A stretch of 64,000 nucleotides of DNA from Pedobacter quisquiliarum (GCF_014642175.1 NZ_BMIL01000012.1:43925-107924), one strand, 5' to 3'. Shown: positions 36,063 to 46,981, numbered from the stretch's first letter. The notes: generated by a model not told the origin, from the letters alone. Numbers and translations are program-made.

Positions 36063-36476
36063 TTAGTCGCCGGGGTCCCCTTCTTTTTCAAAGAAGTTGT
36101 CTGTATGTTCATCAATTTCCCTTCGATCACGTTTGGTCGGTCTTCCGGCTCCACGATCGCGCTTCATCACAGGCGCATGGAACACTGATTTGTAGGCTAT
36201 GGTATCCTCTAAAGGTGTAATGTCTTTATACTTGGTAACGGCAATCTTGTACTCCGTACGCTGGTGCAAAAGTTCGAGCACTTCAATAACCTTCTTCTCA
36301 ATACCTTTTGAAACCTGGTAAATATCACCTGGTTTCACGATCGCGGAAGGCTTCACGTTCTGGCCGTTCTGCTTAACCCGACCTGCACGGCAAGCTTCTG
36401 TAGCATTTGTACGTGTTTTAAAGAGCCTGATTGCCCACAAATATTTATCTATTCTCAGTTTTTCCTGTTCAGCCAT
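36063..36476 (-). CDS. S4-domain RNA-binding protein (Hsp15-like)
   Basis: A 137-residue protein. The S4 domain is at the N-terminus ('LRIDKYLWAIRLFKTRTNA' and 'GRVKQNGQNVKPSAIVKPGD'). The C-terminal 45 residues are charged with an Arg-rich 'KRDRGAGRPTKRDRREID'. The layout resembles Hsp15, which recognises stalled 50S subunits carrying peptidyl-tRNA. It is cytoplasmic. A TTG-N16-TAATTTTG promoter ends 7 nt before the start codon. Confidence 0.92.
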   Translation of the reverse strand: MAEQEKLRIDKYLWAIRLFKTRTNATEACRAGRVKQNGQNVKPSAIVKPGDIYQVSKGIEKKVIEVLELLHQRTEYKIAVTKYKDITPLEDTIAYKSVFHAPVMKRDRGAGRPTKRDRREIDEHTDNFFEKEGDPGD

Positions 36477-36483
36477 AAAACAG

Positions 36484-36510
36484 CAAAATTACATACAAAA
36501 AGGCCTGCAA
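36484..36510 (-). promoter_or_regulatory. Promoter of the S4-domain gene (TTG-N16-TAATTTTG)
   Basis: On the minus strand: TTG (36510-36508), sixteen bases, then exact TAATTTTG (36491-36484). Seven bases separate the box from the ATG at 36476, leaving almost no leader. Same spacing as at engB. Confidence 0.55.
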
Positions 36511-36552
36511 TACATAAAATTGATTTATTTTGTCAAAAATTAGATAAAAAAC

Positions 36553-37371
36553 ATGATAGCAGATTTAAGAAAGTTGATAGAGGCCGCATGGGAGGACAGA
36601 TCTTTATTAGAATATAGCGAGTATGCAGAGGCCATTGAAACTGTAATTATGCAGTTAGACAGAGGCGAACTTCGCGTTGCTGAACCAATTATGAATTCAT
36701 GGGGCATCAACGAATGGGTTAAAAAAGCGGTAATATTATACTTTCCGATCAGAAAGATGCGCGAAATTGAGGTTGGTCCTTTCGTGTTTCATGATAAAAT
36801 GAAGCTGAAAACCAATTACAAAGAACTTGGTGTTCGCGTAGTACCTCATGGTATTGCACGTTTTGGTGCTTACCTGGCTAAAGGTGTAATCATGATGCCA
36901 TCTTATGTAAACATCGGTGCTTATGTTGACGAAGGTACAATGGTAGATACCTGGGCTACTGTAGGTTCATGTGCGCAGATCGGTAAAAATGTACACTTAA
37001 GCGGTGGCGTTGGTATCGGAGGTGTGTTAGAGCCAATTCAGGCTGCACCGGTTATCATTGAAGATAACGTATTCATCGGTTCAAGAGCAATTGTGGTTGA
37101 AGGTGTACGTGTAGAAAGTGAAGCCGTATTAGGTGCTAATGTGGTCCTTACCGCATCTACTAAAATCATCGACGTTACTGGTCCGGAGCCTATAGAATAC
37201 AAAGGTATTGTGCCAGCACGGTCGGTTGTAATCCCAGGTACCTACGCGAAGAAATTCCCTGCAGGAGAATACCAGGTTCCATGTGCATTGATCATCGGTA
37301 AGAGAAAAGAATCTACAGATAAGAAGACATCATTGAATGATGCGTTAAGAGAAAACAACGTAGCTGTTTAA
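36553..37371 (+). CDS. dapD: 2,3,4,5-tetrahydropyridine-2,6-dicarboxylate N-succinyltransferase
   Basis: A 272-residue enzyme of the succinylase branch of lysine/diaminopimelate synthesis. The N-terminal helical domain ('LRKLIEAAWEDRSLL') is followed by a left-handed beta helix of hexapeptide repeats ('VNIGAYVDEGTMVDTWATVG', 'IGKNVHLSGGVGIGGVLEP'), as in DapD trimers. The stop codon overlaps the glycosyltransferase start (TAATG). Confidence 0.95.
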   Translation: MIADLRKLIEAAWEDRSLLEYSEYAEAIETVIMQLDRGELRVAEPIMNSWGINEWVKKAVILYFPIRKMREIEVGPFVFHDKMKLKTNYKELGVRVVPHGIARFGAYLAKGVIMMPSYVNIGAYVDEGTMVDTWATVGSCAQIGKNVHLSGGVGIGGVLEPIQAAPVIIEDNVFIGSRAIVVEGVRVESEAVLGANVVLTASTKIIDVTGPEPIEYKGIVPARSVVIPGTYAKKFPAGEYQVPCALIIGKRKESTDKKTSLNDALRENNVAV

Positions 37372-38489
37372 TGAAAATCGGATTTGACGGTAAACGAGCG
37401 GCCAATAATTTAACCGGCTTAGGTAATTATAGCCGCTCGTTGATATTACAACTGGCAAATTACTTCCCCAATAACGAATATCTTGTCTATGCCCCCAAGG
37501 TTAAGGATCATCCCCAGATCACGGCTTTCTTTAAAACCCGTGGCGTAAAGCTAAAACTTGCCTGGAGCAGCTTTCTATGGCGGAGCTTCGGGATATTGAA
37601 GCAACTGAAAGCAGACAACATCACGTTGTACCACGGCTTAAGTCAGGAGCTTCCCTTCGGCATTGCCACATCAGGGATTAAGTCCATAGTGACCATCCAC
37701 GACTTGATCTACATCAGATTTCCTCAATACTTTCCCTTCATAGACCGGCAGATCTACCGTTTCAAAGGGCAATATGCCTGTCGCAAAGCAGATGCGGTGA
37801 TTGCCATTAGCGAAAGAACCCGTCAGGATCTCATTGAGCTGTTTAAGGTCCCCGCAGAAAAGGTCAGCGTCATTTACCAAAGCTGCGATGACAGCTTCAA
37901 GCAGCCTTTCAAACAGGATCGCCTTGCGGAGATTAAAGTGAGATATGCCCTTCCGGAGCAATACATCTTAAATGTAGGCACCATTGAAGAACGGAAGAAT
38001 CAGCTGCTGCTAATAAAGGCGCTACCTTCTTTACCTGAAGCCTGTAAATTGGTGCTCATCGGGAAACAGCAACCGTATGCGAAAAAGCTACATGCAGAGA
38101 TCGAGCGCTTGGGTTTACATGCCCGCGTTGTCTTTTTGAAAGACGTCTCCTTCATGGACCTGCCCGGCATTTACCAGTTGGCGAAAGTATTTGTCTACCC
38201 TTCTCTATACGAAGGCTTCGGCATCCCCATCATTGAAGCTTTATACTCCGGCGTGCCGGTTATTGCCGCAACAGGCTCCTGCCTGGAAGAAGCTGGCGGC
38301 CCAGACAGCATCTATATCAACCCGCAGGACCATACCGCGCTGGCCAATGCAACGAACAAACTCTTGAATGCGCCTGAAAGTTGTCGCAACATGGCTGATC
38401 AGGGCCTGAAATTTGTGCAGAAATTTAACAATGAGGTGATCGCTGCACAGCTTATGGCCTTCTATGAAGGCATTGCTTCAAAGCGATAA
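37371..38489 (+). CDS. Family 4 (GT-B) glycosyltransferase
   Basis: A 372-residue retaining glycosyltransferase. The GT-B fold's donor-binding half includes 'LNVGTIEERKNQLLLIKAL' and 'VYPSLYEGFGIPIIEALYSG' (the EGFGIPxxEA motif). The N-terminal half with 'NLTGLGNYSRSLIL' is typical of mannosyl/glucosyltransferases acting on polysaccharides. It has no membrane segment. It overlaps dapD by one base; the acceptor is unknown. Confidence 0.9.
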   Translation: MKIGFDGKRAANNLTGLGNYSRSLILQLANYFPNNEYLVYAPKVKDHPQITAFFKTRGVKLKLAWSSFLWRSFGILKQLKADNITLYHGLSQELPFGIATSGIKSIVTIHDLIYIRFPQYFPFIDRQIYRFKGQYACRKADAVIAISERTRQDLIELFKVPAEKVSVIYQSCDDSFKQPFKQDRLAEIKVRYALPEQYILNVGTIEERKNQLLLIKALPSLPEACKLVLIGKQQPYAKKLHAEIERLGLHARVVFLKDVSFMDLPGIYQLAKVFVYPSLYEGFGIPIIEALYSGVPVIAATGSCLEEAGGPDSIYINPQDHTALANATNKLLNAPESCRNMADQGLKFVQKFNNEVIAAQLMAFYEGIASKR

Positions 38490-38504
38490 TTCCTTTTCAA
38501 TTCG

Positions 38505-38512
38505 TAATTTTG
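38505..38512 (+). promoter_or_regulatory. Putative -7 box of tsaC
   Basis: TAATTTTG, exact match, ending four bases before the ATG at 38517. No TTG at -33. The geometry is the same as at engB. Confidence 0.4.
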
Positions 38513-38516
38513 CCAG

Positions 38517-39083
38517 ATGTTTAAAACTGATATCGACAAGTGTCTTGCCGTGTTGAAAGAAGGTGGTGTAATTCTCTATCCTACAGATACGATCTGGGGC
38601 TTGGGATGCGATGCCACCAATGAAGCGGCGGTAGAAAAGATCAACCAAATCAAAGGGCGTGCGGCCGACAAAAGTTTCATCATCCTTTTGGATACGGATG
38701 CAAAGATCCAGAGTTACGTTTCAGAAGTGCCTGAAGTGGCATACGACCTGATTGAATATGCGGAAACACCGATGACCGTGATCTTTGATAACGCAAAGAA
38801 CCTGGCTAAAAACGTGATGAATCTGGATGGCAGTGTCGGCATTCGTGTGGTGCGCCATGATTTTACGCAGCAGCTGCTACAGCGGTTCAGAAAGCCGATT
38901 GTCTCTACTTCAGCCAACATTTCCGGTGAACCGAGCCCGAAAAACTTTGACATGATCAGTGAAGAAGTGAAATCCCAGGTAGACTATATCGTGGAACACC
39001 AGCAGGATGACCGGACGGAAAAGAACCCTTCTACAATCATTAAAATCGGGGCTGGCGGGCAATTTTCCTTTATTAGAAAGTAA
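38517..39083 (+). CDS. tsaC: L-threonylcarbamoyladenylate synthase (YrdC/Sua5)
   Basis: A 188-residue YrdC-fold protein that makes threonylcarbamoyl-AMP from threonine, bicarbonate and ATP for t6A modification of ANN-decoding tRNAs. 'GVILYPTDTIWGLGCDATNE' and 'VSTSANISGEPSPKNFD' (with the STSAN signature) are present. It lacks the C-terminal Sua5 domain, so it is the short form. The gene is near cca and miaA, other tRNA-maturation genes. Confidence 0.93.
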   Translation: MFKTDIDKCLAVLKEGGVILYPTDTIWGLGCDATNEAAVEKINQIKGRAADKSFIILLDTDAKIQSYVSEVPEVAYDLIEYAETPMTVIFDNAKNLAKNVMNLDGSVGIRVVRHDFTQQLLQRFRKPIVSTSANISGEPSPKNFDMISEEVKSQVDYIVEHQQDDRTEKNPSTIIKIGAGGQFSFIRK

Positions 39084-39090
39084 GTTTTAC

Positions 39091-39098
39091 TACTTTTG
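39091..39098 (+). promoter_or_regulatory. Putative -7 box of cca
   Basis: TACTTTTG, exact match. The leader to the ATG at 39150 would be about 45 nt. Confidence 0.35.
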
Positions 39099-39149
39099 CA
39101 AAACTCCGCAGATTGCCTGAATTCAGGGCTAAAGCACGAGGAATACGCT

Positions 39150-40565
39150 ATGGAAGAACATTTAAGGCATCCTGTTTTTAAGTTGCTGGCCAATATTGCC
39201 GATAAAAACCAAATTGAAGCTTACGTGATAGGCGGTTTTGTGCGGGATTTACTATTGGAACGCCCCTCTAAAGACATCGATATCGTTGTTTTAGGCAATG
39301 GTATTGAATTTGCCGAACTGGCCGCTAAACAGCTTAACGCCAAAGTGAGCGTATTTAAGAACTTCGGTACCGCCATGTTGCGCTACCAGGATCTTGAAAT
39401 TGAGTTTGTCGGCGCCAGAAAAGAATCCTACCGCGCAGATTCCCGTAAGCCTATCGTGGAAAACGGCACGATCAAAGATGATCAGCTTCGTCGCGATTTC
39501 ACCATCAATGCCTTAGCGATTTCTTTAAATAAAGCCAATTATGGCGAGCTGGTGGATCCTTTTAATGGTGTTAGTGACTTGCGCGAAAAGATCATTAAGA
39601 CACCCCTGGAGCCCGAGCTCACGTTTTCCGATGACCCATTACGCATGATGCGGGGCATCCGCTTCGCTTCACAACTTTCCTTTGCCATTGAAGCGCAAAC
39701 CCTGGAAGCCATCGCTAAACAGAAAAGCCGCATCAGCATCGTTTCTAAAGAAAGGATTACCGATGAGCTGAATAAGATCATCTCTTCCCCGGTTCCATCC
39801 GTGGGTTTCAAGTATCTTTTTGATACGGGCTTGCTGCAGCTGATTTTCCCACAAATGGCCAACCTGTACGGCGTTGAGATCATCAACGGCAAAGGTCATA
39901 AGGACAATTTCTACCATACCCTTCAGGTGCTGGACAACATCTGCAAAGACACGGACGACCTCTGGCTCCGCTGGGCTGCGATTCTGCATGATATTGCCAA
40001 GCCTGCAACCAAGCGTTTTGAAAACGGGCACGGCTGGACATTCCATGGGCATGAGGATAAAGGTGCACGCATGGTGCCGCAGATTTTTGCGCAGCTGAAG
40101 CTGCCTTTAAACGAGAAGATGAAATTGGTGCAGAAGCTTGTGCAGCTGCACTTGCGCCCCATCGTACTGGCGCAGGAAGTGGTTACAGATTCCGCCGTTA
40201 GGCGCTTACTCTTTGATGCCGGTGACGACATTGAGGGCCTGATGATGCTGTGCAACGCAGATGTAACCACCAAAAACGAATATAAAGTAAAGAAATACCG
40301 CAACAACTTTGAGCTGGTGAAGCAAAAGCTTAAGGATGTTGAAGAACGCGATAAGGTGCGCAACTGGCAGCCGCCAATTACGGGTGAAGACATCATGAGC
40401 ACCTTCGGCATTAAGGCCGGAAAAGAAGTGGGCCTGATTAAAAATGCAATTAGAGAAGCTATTCTTGAGGGTGAAATACCAAATAGCTACGACGAGGCGT
40501 TAAAGTTCATGCTTCGCAAAGGCGGTGAATTTGGGCTGAAACCCCTGACAACATTACCTTTATAA
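39150..40565 (+). CDS. cca: CCA tRNA nucleotidyltransferase with HD domain
   Basis: A 471-residue class II nucleotidyltransferase that adds or repairs the 3' CCA of tRNAs. 'GGFVRD' (residues 28-33), the catalytic acids D42 and D44 in 'KDIDIV', the 'RRDFTINAL' motif, and a C-terminal HD phosphohydrolase segment ('[15 protein letters not shown]'). The frame is open to a TTG at 39096, but the ATG at 39150 follows a promoter box and starts at the family position. None of the five tRNA genes in the window encodes CCA, so this enzyme is needed. Confidence 0.93.
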   Translation: MEEHLRHPVFKLLANIADKNQIEAYVIGGFVRDLLLERPSKDIDIVVLGNGIEFAELAAKQLNAKVSVFKNFGTAMLRYQDLEIEFVGARKESYRADSRKPIVENGTIKDDQLRRDFTINALAISLNKANYGELVDPFNGVSDLREKIIKTPLEPELTFSDDPLRMMRGIRFASQLSFAIEAQTLEAIAKQKSRISIVSKERITDELNKIISSPVPSVGFKYLFDTGLLQLIFPQMANLYGVEIINGKGHKDNFYHTLQVLDNICKDTDDLWLRWAAILHDIAKPATKRFENGHGWTFHGHEDKGARMVPQIFAQLKLPLNEKMKLVQKLVQLHLRPIVLAQEVVTDSAVRRLLFDAGDDIEGLMMLCNADVTTKNEYKVKKYRNNFELVKQKLKDVEERDKVRNWQPPITGEDIMSTFGIKAGKEVGLIKNAIREAILEGEIPNSYDEALKFMLRKGGEFGLKPLTTLPL

Positions 40566-40606
40566 ATAATAAATTTATTTTTTAATTTTAGTAAGAAAAT
40601 AGACCA

Positions 40607-41263
40607 ATGGCGATATATAGATTTAAGGTAAGCTTTGAAGATTTTGATGAGGTAGTTCGGGAGATTGATATCAAGTCCAATCAGACTTTTGTAGATCTGC
40701 ACCTGGCCATTCATCGTTCTACAGGCTATAATCCAGAGAAATCTTCTTCTTTTTATATCAGTACTGATCACTGGATCAAAGGCGATGAAATCGCTTATCT
40801 TCCAAATCAACGTAAAGTTGACCGCGGTGTAGCACTTATGGAGAACTCCAAACTGAGCAGCTTCATCGAAGACCCACACCAGAAATTCTATTACATATAT
40901 AACTTTGATCGCCCCTTCGACTTCCATGTGGAGTTGATCAAAATCATCCTTCAGGCGGATCCGAACGTGGAATACCCTGCGATTATTAAAAAGATCGGTG
41001 AGGCACCAAAGATCATCGACAAAAATAACTTCGGACAAGTGGCGGTTTCAAGCAATCCGGTGTCCAGCGACTTCGATTTCCTGAACGAGATGAACTTTGT
41101 TCCGGAGGATACAGAAGAGCTGGAAGCAATGGACGGTCGTGGTATTAATGCTGGTGCAGCCAGTGATGATGACGACGATTCGGACGACAGCACAGACACT
41201 GACGAGTTCTCAGATGACGAGAACTACGAGGATGAGACGTACGGCGATAAAGAAGATTATTAA
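40607..41263 (+). CDS. pRiA4b ORF-3-like protein with acidic C-terminal tail
   Basis: A 218-residue protein. The N-terminal part ('YRFKVSFEDFDEVVREIDI', 'LHLAIHRSTGYNPEKSSSF') resembles the plasmid pRiA4b ORF-3 family. The last ~45 residues are extremely acidic with Asp/Ser/Glu runs. The function of the family is unknown; an acidic tail often binds basic proteins or mimics nucleic acid, but that is speculation. Its stop overlaps the miaA start by one base, so expression with miaA is likely. Confidence 0.8.
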   Translation: MAIYRFKVSFEDFDEVVREIDIKSNQTFVDLHLAIHRSTGYNPEKSSSFYISTDHWIKGDEIAYLPNQRKVDRGVALMENSKLSSFIEDPHQKFYYIYNFDRPFDFHVELIKIILQADPNVEYPAIIKKIGEAPKIIDKNNFGQVAVSSNPVSSDFDFLNEMNFVPEDTEELEAMDGRGINAGAASDDDDDSDDSTDTDEFSDDENYEDETYGDKEDY

Positions 41264-42189
41264 TGCCAGCTAAGGCATCATCTAAGACACTCATTTCAAT
41301 TGTTGGTCCAACGGCTGTCGGCAAGACAGCCTTGGCCATTAAAGTGGCGCAGCATCTGCATACGCAGATCATCTCCGCCGACTCCAGGCAGTTTTTCAAG
41401 GAAATGGAGATCGGTACTGCGAAGCCTTCCCCGGAAGAACTTGCTGCTGCGCCACATCATTTCATCAGCTCCCACCACATCACGGAACTGTTCTCTACCG
41501 GCGACTTTGAAGTACAGGCCATGGCCTTGCTGACCAACCTCTTCGAGGCACATGACCAGGTGGTGCTTGTCGGTGGTTCCGGACTCTATGTGAATGCACT
41601 GCTGAACGGCCTGGATGATCTTCCGGCTACGGACCTTTCCATTCGGGCAGCTTTAAACGACGAGTTTCAAGCGGAAGGACTGAACGGCATCAAAGCCAGG
41701 CTCGCTGCGCTAGACCCTGAATATTATGCACAGGTAGATCAGTTTAACACCCAACGTGTCATCCGCGGATTGGAGTTTGTGTTGTCTACAGGGAAGAAGC
41801 TTTCCTCCTTTCAGAGCAATAGCAAGAAGCCAAGACCATTTAACATCATCAAAATAGGGCTAAATAAAGACCGTCAGCAGCTCTATAACCAGATTAATCA
41901 GCGGGTAGATCAAATGATGGACGCCGGTTTACTGGAGGAGGTTAAACGATTGCTACCCCACCGGGAACTGAATGCCTTGAAGACCGTTGGCTATGCAGAG
42001 CTGTTCGACTACCTTGATGGCACTTGTGGCTTAGTGGAAGCGGTAAATAAGATTAAACAAAACACGCGACGTTTTGCCAAGCGGCAACTCACCTGGTTCA
42101 GGAAAGATGAAGAAATCAAGTGGTTTGCGCCCGAACAAACCACCGAAATCCTGGATTATATCGATCAATACAGATCAGATAACTTATAA
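41263..42189 (+). CDS. miaA: tRNA dimethylallyltransferase
   Basis: A 308-residue enzyme that transfers dimethylallyl to A37 of tRNAs reading UNN codons. The P-loop GPTAVGKT (residues 15-22), 'ISADSRQFFKEMEIGTAKP' (substrate and DSRQ site), and 'GGSGLYVNALLNGL' are all present. It overlaps the acidic-tailed gene by one base and converges with the DUF3467 gene 27 nt away; no clear terminator is seen between them. Confidence 0.96.
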   Translation: MPAKASSKTLISIVGPTAVGKTALAIKVAQHLHTQIISADSRQFFKEMEIGTAKPSPEELAAAPHHFISSHHITELFSTGDFEVQAMALLTNLFEAHDQVVLVGGSGLYVNALLNGLDDLPATDLSIRAALNDEFQAEGLNGIKARLAALDPEYYAQVDQFNTQRVIRGLEFVLSTGKKLSSFQSNSKKPRPFNIIKIGLNKDRQQLYNQINQRVDQMMDAGLLEEVKRLLPHRELNALKTVGYAELFDYLDGTCGLVEAVNKIKQNTRRFAKRQLTWFRKDEEIKWFAPEQTTEILDYIDQYRSDNL

Positions 42190-42216
42190 AATTATACGGG
42201 CTAAGGCATTTAGTGC

Positions 42217-42528
42217 TTAAGCTTGTGCGGTTGGTCCGCCAAAGCCCATTGGCAAAGCTGGTGGCTCCTGTGTCTTAATTCTGCCGTGTAAAGCCTCATA
42301 TTTTTCTACATTATCCTGCATGGCCTCTACAAGACGTTTTGCATGCTCTGGCGTAAGGATAATCCTCGATTTAACTCTTGCTTTTGGAACACCGGGCATT
42401 ACCCTGATGAAGTCTAATACAAACTCCGTATTGGAATGGGTGATGATGGCCAGGTTGGAGAAGATACCTTCTGCAACTTCTTCTGACAATTCTATATTAA
42501 GCTGGTTTTCGTTGTTTTGCTCTTCCAT
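42217..42528 (-). CDS. DUF3467-type small protein
   Basis: A 103-residue protein ('AEGIFSNLAIITHSNTEFVLDFIRVMPGVPKARVKSRIILTPEHAKRL' in content) resembling the DUF3467 family found downstream of rpoC in Bacteroidota. The family is uncharacterised. The C-terminus is Pro/Gly/Ala-rich. It lies past the rpoC terminator, so expression is either by read-through or from a promoter in the 109-nt gap. Confidence 0.88.
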   Translation of the reverse strand: MEEQNNENQLNIELSEEVAEGIFSNLAIITHSNTEFVLDFIRVMPGVPKARVKSRIILTPEHAKRLVEAMQDNVEKYEALHGRIKTQEPPALPMGFGGPTAQA

Positions 42529-42582
42529 AATAACAAAACTACTTTTTTAATGCTACAGGAGGTATAGATTTGGTGATTATTC

Positions 42583-42617
42583 AAAAAAAAATCCCCCAAC
42601 ATTGCTGAAGGGGGATT
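42583..42617 (-). terminator. Rho-independent terminator of rpoC
   Basis: Minus-strand AATCCCCC (42617-42610) and GGGGGATT (42597-42590) form an 8-bp stem with a 12-nt loop, followed by eight U residues (A at 42583-42590 on the plus strand). It lies 21 nt past the rpoC stop. Confidence 0.9.
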
Positions 42618-42637
42618 TGATATGATTATGCAGGAGC

Positions 42638-45600
42638 TTATGCTTCTACTTCTTCTTGTTTTGAAGCCAACAACTTGTCGTATTCTTCCTGAGAACCTAC
42701 AATGATACGCTCGTAGCCACGTACACCAGTACCTGAAGGAATCAGGTGACCAACGATAACGTTTTCTTTCAAGCCTAACATGTGGTCACGTTTACCAGCG
42801 ATAGCTGCCTCATTCAACACCTTAGTGGTTTCTTGGAAGGAAGCTGCAGAGATGAATGATTTAGTACCAAGGGATGCACGTGTGATACCCTGAAGGATAG
42901 AACTTGCAGTAGCAGGTCTTGCATCACGAACGGTGATCTGTTTCATATCCTTACGTTTAAGCTGAGAATTTTCATCTCTTAACTTACGCATAGATAAGAT
43001 CATACCTGGTTTCACAGTTTCTGAATCACCAGCGTCTACAACTACTTTTTTGTCATAGATCTCGTCATTCTCAATCATGAAGTCCCAACGGTCTACAGAG
43101 TTATTTTCTAAGAAAATAGTATCTCCCGGATCTTCGATGTGAACTTTCTGCATCATCTGGTGAACAATAACCTCGAAGTGCTTATCGTTAATTTTCACAC
43201 CTTGTAAACGGTAAACCTCTTGTACACCATTCACCAGGTATTCCTGTACAGCTGCAGGGCCTTTAATTGCAAGGATGTCAGCAGGTGAAATTGAACCATC
43301 AGATAAAGGCATACCCGCTTTGATGAAGTCATTATCCTGAACCAGGATGTGTTTCGACAATGGTACCAGATATTTTTTAACTTCACCATCTTTAGATTCA
43401 ATGGTGATCTCGCGGTTACCACGTTTCACACCACCTAGAGTTACCACACCATCAATCTCTGTTACTACAGCAGGGTTAGATGGGTTACGTGCTTCGAACA
43501 ACTCGGTTACACGTGGAAGACCACCCGTAATATCTCGTGTTTTTCCGCTTGTACGTGGTATCTTAACTAAGATCTGACCAGTTTTAACAGCATCACCTTC
43601 GTCAATCGCGATGTGCGCTCCTACCGGGATGTTATATGCACGGATCAGTTCACCTTTTTTGTCAACAACTCTTACCGACGGGTTTTTAGTTTTATCCCTG
43701 GTGTCGATAATTACTTTTTCACGGTGACCAGTTTGCTCATCTGACTCTTCACGGAAGGTTACACCTTCAACGATTGCATCAAACTCGATTTTACCGGCAA
43801 ACTCGGAGATAATTACCGCGTTATATGGATCCCATGAACAGATCTTGTCGCCTTTGGTGATTTTCGCACCGTCTTCAACAAATAGGAATGAACCGTAAGG
43901 AATGTTGTTGGTCATTAACACTTTACCAGAACCTTCTTCGATAATTTTGAATTCACCTGAACGTCCTAGTACGATTTGTTGTAAACCATCTTCAGTTTCA
44001 TTCTCAACGGTACGTACGTTTTCAAACTCGATAATACCGTCAAACTTAGCCACAACTTGAGATTCAGCAGCAATGTTTGATGCAGTACCACCGACGTGGA
44101 ACGTACGAAGTGTAAGCTGTGTACCCGGCTCACCGATAGACTGTGCAGCAATTACACCTACAGCCTCACCTTTTTGAACACGCTTTCCAGAAGCAAGGTT
44201 ACGACCGTAACACAATGCACAAACACCACGTTTATTCTCGCAGGTTAATACCGAACGAATTTCAACACCATCAATCGGAGACTCTTCGATTGCTTTAGCG
44301 ATGTCCTCGTCGATATCCTGACCAGCACCTACTAAAAGCTTTCCATCAACTGGGTTGTAAACATCGTGTAGAGAGATACGACCTAAAATTCTGTCGTATA
44401 ATGGCTCCACGATGTCTTCCTGATCCTTAAGGGCAGTAGTATACCTACCTCTTAAAGTACCACAGTCTTCAGAATTCACGATCATATCCTGCGCAACGTC
44501 ATGCAGACGACGGGTCAAGTAACCAGCATCAGCTGTTTTCAAGGCCGTATCCGCCAAACCTTTACGCGCACCGTGGGTAGAAATGAAGTATTCTAATACC
44601 GAAAGTCCTTCTTTAAAGTTCGAAAGAATCGGGTTTTCAATAATCTCACCACCAGAACCGGATTTTTGAGGCTTCGCCATCAATCCACGCATACCGCAAA
44701 GCTGACGAATCTGCTCTTTAGAACCACGGGCTCCGGAATCAAGCATCATGTATACAGAGTTGAAACCTTGCTGATCGCTCGATAACTGCGTCATCACGAA
44801 TGATGTTAAGCGGTTATTGATACGGGTCCAGATATCAATGATCTGATTGTAACGTTCGTTGTTGGTAATGAATCCCATGTTATAGTTATTCCTTACTTCT
44901 TCAACTTCCGCTGATGCCTGTGCTAATAATGTTTGTTTTTCATCAGGAATGTTTACATCCTGAAGGTTAAATGATAGTCCACCACGGAATGCCATTTGGA
45001 AACCTAATTCTTTGATATCATCCAAGAATTTAGCTGCACGGGCCATACCGGTAACTTTCACAACATGACCAATGATATCTCTAAGAGATTTCTTAGTCAA
45101 TAGTTCATTGATGTAACCTACTTCTTCCGGTACCATTTGGTTAAACAATACACGGCCTACAGTAGTGTCGATCAGTTGATTTACAATCGTTCCATCCTCT
45201 TGTTTAACATTCGCTTTTACTTTAATGAAAGCATGTAAGTCAATGCGTTTCTCGTTGTAAGCGATGATCACCTCTTCAGATGAATAGAAGATTGAACCTT
45301 GTCCTTTAACCACACGCGCTTCATCAGTTTTACGGCCTTTAGTAATGTAGTAAAGACCTAAAACCATATCCTGAGAAGGTACTGTAATCGGGGTACCGTT
45401 CGCTGGGTTAAGAATGTTGTGTGCTGCAAGCATCAATACCTGGGCTTCCAAAATAGCTGCATGACCTAAAGGTAAATGCACGGCCATCTGGTCACCGTCA
45501 AAATCCGCGTTGAATGCTGTACAAACAAGTGGGTGTAACTGGATCGCCTTTCCTTCAATTAATCTTGGTTGGAAAGCCTGAATACCCAACCTGTGTAACG

Positions 45601-46924
45601 TAGGTGCACGGTTAAGCAATACAGGGTGACCCTTCAATACGTTTTCAAGAATGTCCCAAACTAATGGATCTTTTCTATCAACAATTTTCTTAGCAGATTT
45701 AACGGTCTTAACAATACCGCGTTCAATCATCTTACGAATGATAAACGGTTTGAAAAGCTCAGCTGCCATATCTTTAGGTAAACCACATTCGTGTAATTTA
45801 AGGTTTGGACCTACAACAATTACCGAACGCGCAGAGTAATCCACACGTTTACCTAATAAGTTCTGACGGAAACGACCTTGTTTACCTTTCAGGATATCTG
45901 AAAGTGATTTCAAGGCACGGTTACCTTCAGTCTTAACTGCGTTTACTTTACGGGAGTTATCGAACAACGAGTCAACAGCTTCCTGTAACATACGTTTTTC
46001 GTTACGCAAGATAACCTCAGGTGCTTTAATCTCGATCAAACGCTTTAGACGGTTGTTACGGATAATCACACGACGATATAAATCGTTCAAATCTGAAGTT
46101 GCGAAACGACCACCTTCCAAAGGAACCAATGGACGTAACTCAGGCGGGATAACAGGAACAATCTTGATAATCATCCACTCCGGATTATTCTCAATGCGTG
46201 TTCTTGCACCACGGAAAGCTTCAACAACCTGAAGACGTTTCAAAGCTTCGTTTTTACGTTGCTGAGAAGTTTCAGTTGCTGCCTGGTGACGAAGGTTGTA
46301 CGATAAAGTATCTAAATCAATACGCTTCAACAAGTCTTCCAAAGCTTCAGCACCCATCTTAGCGATGAATTTGTTTGGATCCTTGTCATCAAGATATTGA
46401 TTCTCTTTAGGCAACTTATCTAAGATATCCAGGTATTCTTCCTCAGTAAGGAAGTCCATGTGCTGAATACCTTCTTCTGCCATAAAACCAGGCTGAATTA
46501 CTACATAACGCTCGTAGTAAATGATCAGGTCTAATCTTTTGGTTGGAAGTCCTAATAAGTAACCGATTTTGTTAGGCAATGAACGGAAGTACCAAATGTG
46601 CGCAACAGGAACCACAAGGTTAATGTGACCCATACGCTCTCTTCGTACTTTCTTTTCTGTAACCTCAACACCACAACGGTCACAAACAATACCTTTATAA
46701 CGGATACGTTTGTACTTACCGCAATGACATTCGTAATCTTTTACCGGACCGAAAATACGCTCGCAGAACAAACCATCACGCTCAGGTTTGTATGTACGAT
46801 AGTTGATCGTCTCAGGTTTCAAGACCTCACCGCTCGAACGCTCCAAAATAGCCTCAGGCGAGGCCAGGCTAATGGTAATCGAGGTGAAGTTGCTTTTTAA
46901 TTTATTATCCTTTTTGTAAGACAT
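42638..46924 (-). CDS. rpoC: RNA polymerase beta' subunit
   Basis: A 1428-residue beta' subunit. The N-terminal zinc ribbon '[19 protein letters not shown]', the catalytic Mg2+ loop '[14 protein letters not shown]' near residue 470, and the second zinc site in '[19 protein letters not shown]' are present. The length and lack of a large lineage insertion at the start match Bacteroidota. It follows rpoB with a 71-nt gap containing a stable hairpin. Confidence 0.98.
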   Translation of the reverse strand: MSYKKDNKLKSNFTSITISLASPEAILERSSGEVLKPETINYRTYKPERDGLFCERIFGPVKDYECHCGKYKRIRYKGIVCDRCGVEVTEKKVRRERMGHINLVVPVAHIWYFRSLPNKIGYLLGLPTKRLDLIIYYERYVVIQPGFMAEEGIQHMDFLTEEEYLDILDKLPKENQYLDDKDPNKFIAKMGAEALEDLLKRIDLDTLSYNLRHQAATETSQQRKNEALKRLQVVEAFRGARTRIENNPEWMIIKIVPVIPPELRPLVPLEGGRFATSDLNDLYRRVIIRNNRLKRLIEIKAPEVILRNEKRMLQEAVDSLFDNSRKVNAVKTEGNRALKSLSDILKGKQGRFRQNLLGKRVDYSARSVIVVGPNLKLHECGLPKDMAAELFKPFIIRKMIERGIVKTVKSAKKIVDRKDPLVWDILENVLKGHPVLLNRAPTLHRLGIQAFQPRLIEGKAIQLHPLVCTAFNADFDGDQMAVHLPLGHAAILEAQVLMLAAHNILNPANGTPITVPSQDMVLGLYYITKGRKTDEARVVKGQGSIFYSSEEVIIAYNEKRIDLHAFIKVKANVKQEDGTIVNQLIDTTVGRVLFNQMVPEEVGYINELLTKKSLRDIIGHVVKVTGMARAAKFLDDIKELGFQMAFRGGLSFNLQDVNIPDEKQTLLAQASAEVEEVRNNYNMGFITNNERYNQIIDIWTRINNRLTSFVMTQLSSDQQGFNSVYMMLDSGARGSKEQIRQLCGMRGLMAKPQKSGSGGEIIENPILSNFKEGLSVLEYFISTHGARKGLADTALKTADAGYLTRRLHDVAQDMIVNSEDCGTLRGRYTTALKDQEDIVEPLYDRILGRISLHDVYNPVDGKLLVGAGQDIDEDIAKAIEESPIDGVEIRSVLTCENKRGVCALCYGRNLASGKRVQKGEAVGVIAAQSIGEPGTQLTLRTFHVGGTASNIAAESQVVAKFDGIIEFENVRTVENETEDGLQQIVLGRSGEFKIIEEGSGKVLMTNNIPYGSFLFVEDGAKITKGDKICSWDPYNAVIISEFAGKIEFDAIVEGVTFREESDEQTGHREKVIIDTRDKTKNPSVRVVDKKGELIRAYNIPVGAHIAIDEGDAVKTGQILVKIPRTSGKTRDITGGLPRVTELFEARNPSNPAVVTEIDGVVTLGGVKRGNREITIESKDGEVKKYLVPLSKHILVQDNDFIKAGMPLSDGSISPADILAIKGPAAVQEYLVNGVQEVYRLQGVKINDKHFEVIVHQMMQKVHIEDPGDTIFLENNSVDRWDFMIENDEIYDKKVVVDAGDSETVKPGMILSMRKLRDENSQLKRKDMKQITVRDARPATASSILQGITRASLGTKSFISAASFQETTKVLNEAAIAGKRDHMLGLKENVIVGHLIPSGTGVRGYERIIVGSQEEYDKLLASKQEEVEA

Positions 46925-46955
46925 AGCTTTTTTGAGTTTTAAGTGATAAGCTTAA

Positions 46956-46981
46956 AATGGTACGCCTCGCAGCGTACCATT
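46956..46981 (-). other. Intercistronic hairpin between rpoB and rpoC
   Basis: AATGGTACGC (46956-46965) and GCGTACCATT (46972-46981) give a perfect 10-bp stem with a 6-nt loop. There is no T-run after it in the transcribed direction, so it is not a typical terminator. It could be a processing or stability element. Confidence 0.65.

Noticed and set aside
39096..39149. Extended start of cca (TTG)
   Set aside because: The extension begins inside the -7 box TACTTTTG and adds 18 residues unlike the family; the ATG at 39150 fits.
42190..42216. Possible terminator between miaA and the DUF3467 gene
   Set aside because: Only a weak and imperfect pairing around aaggcatttagtgctta; no T-run.
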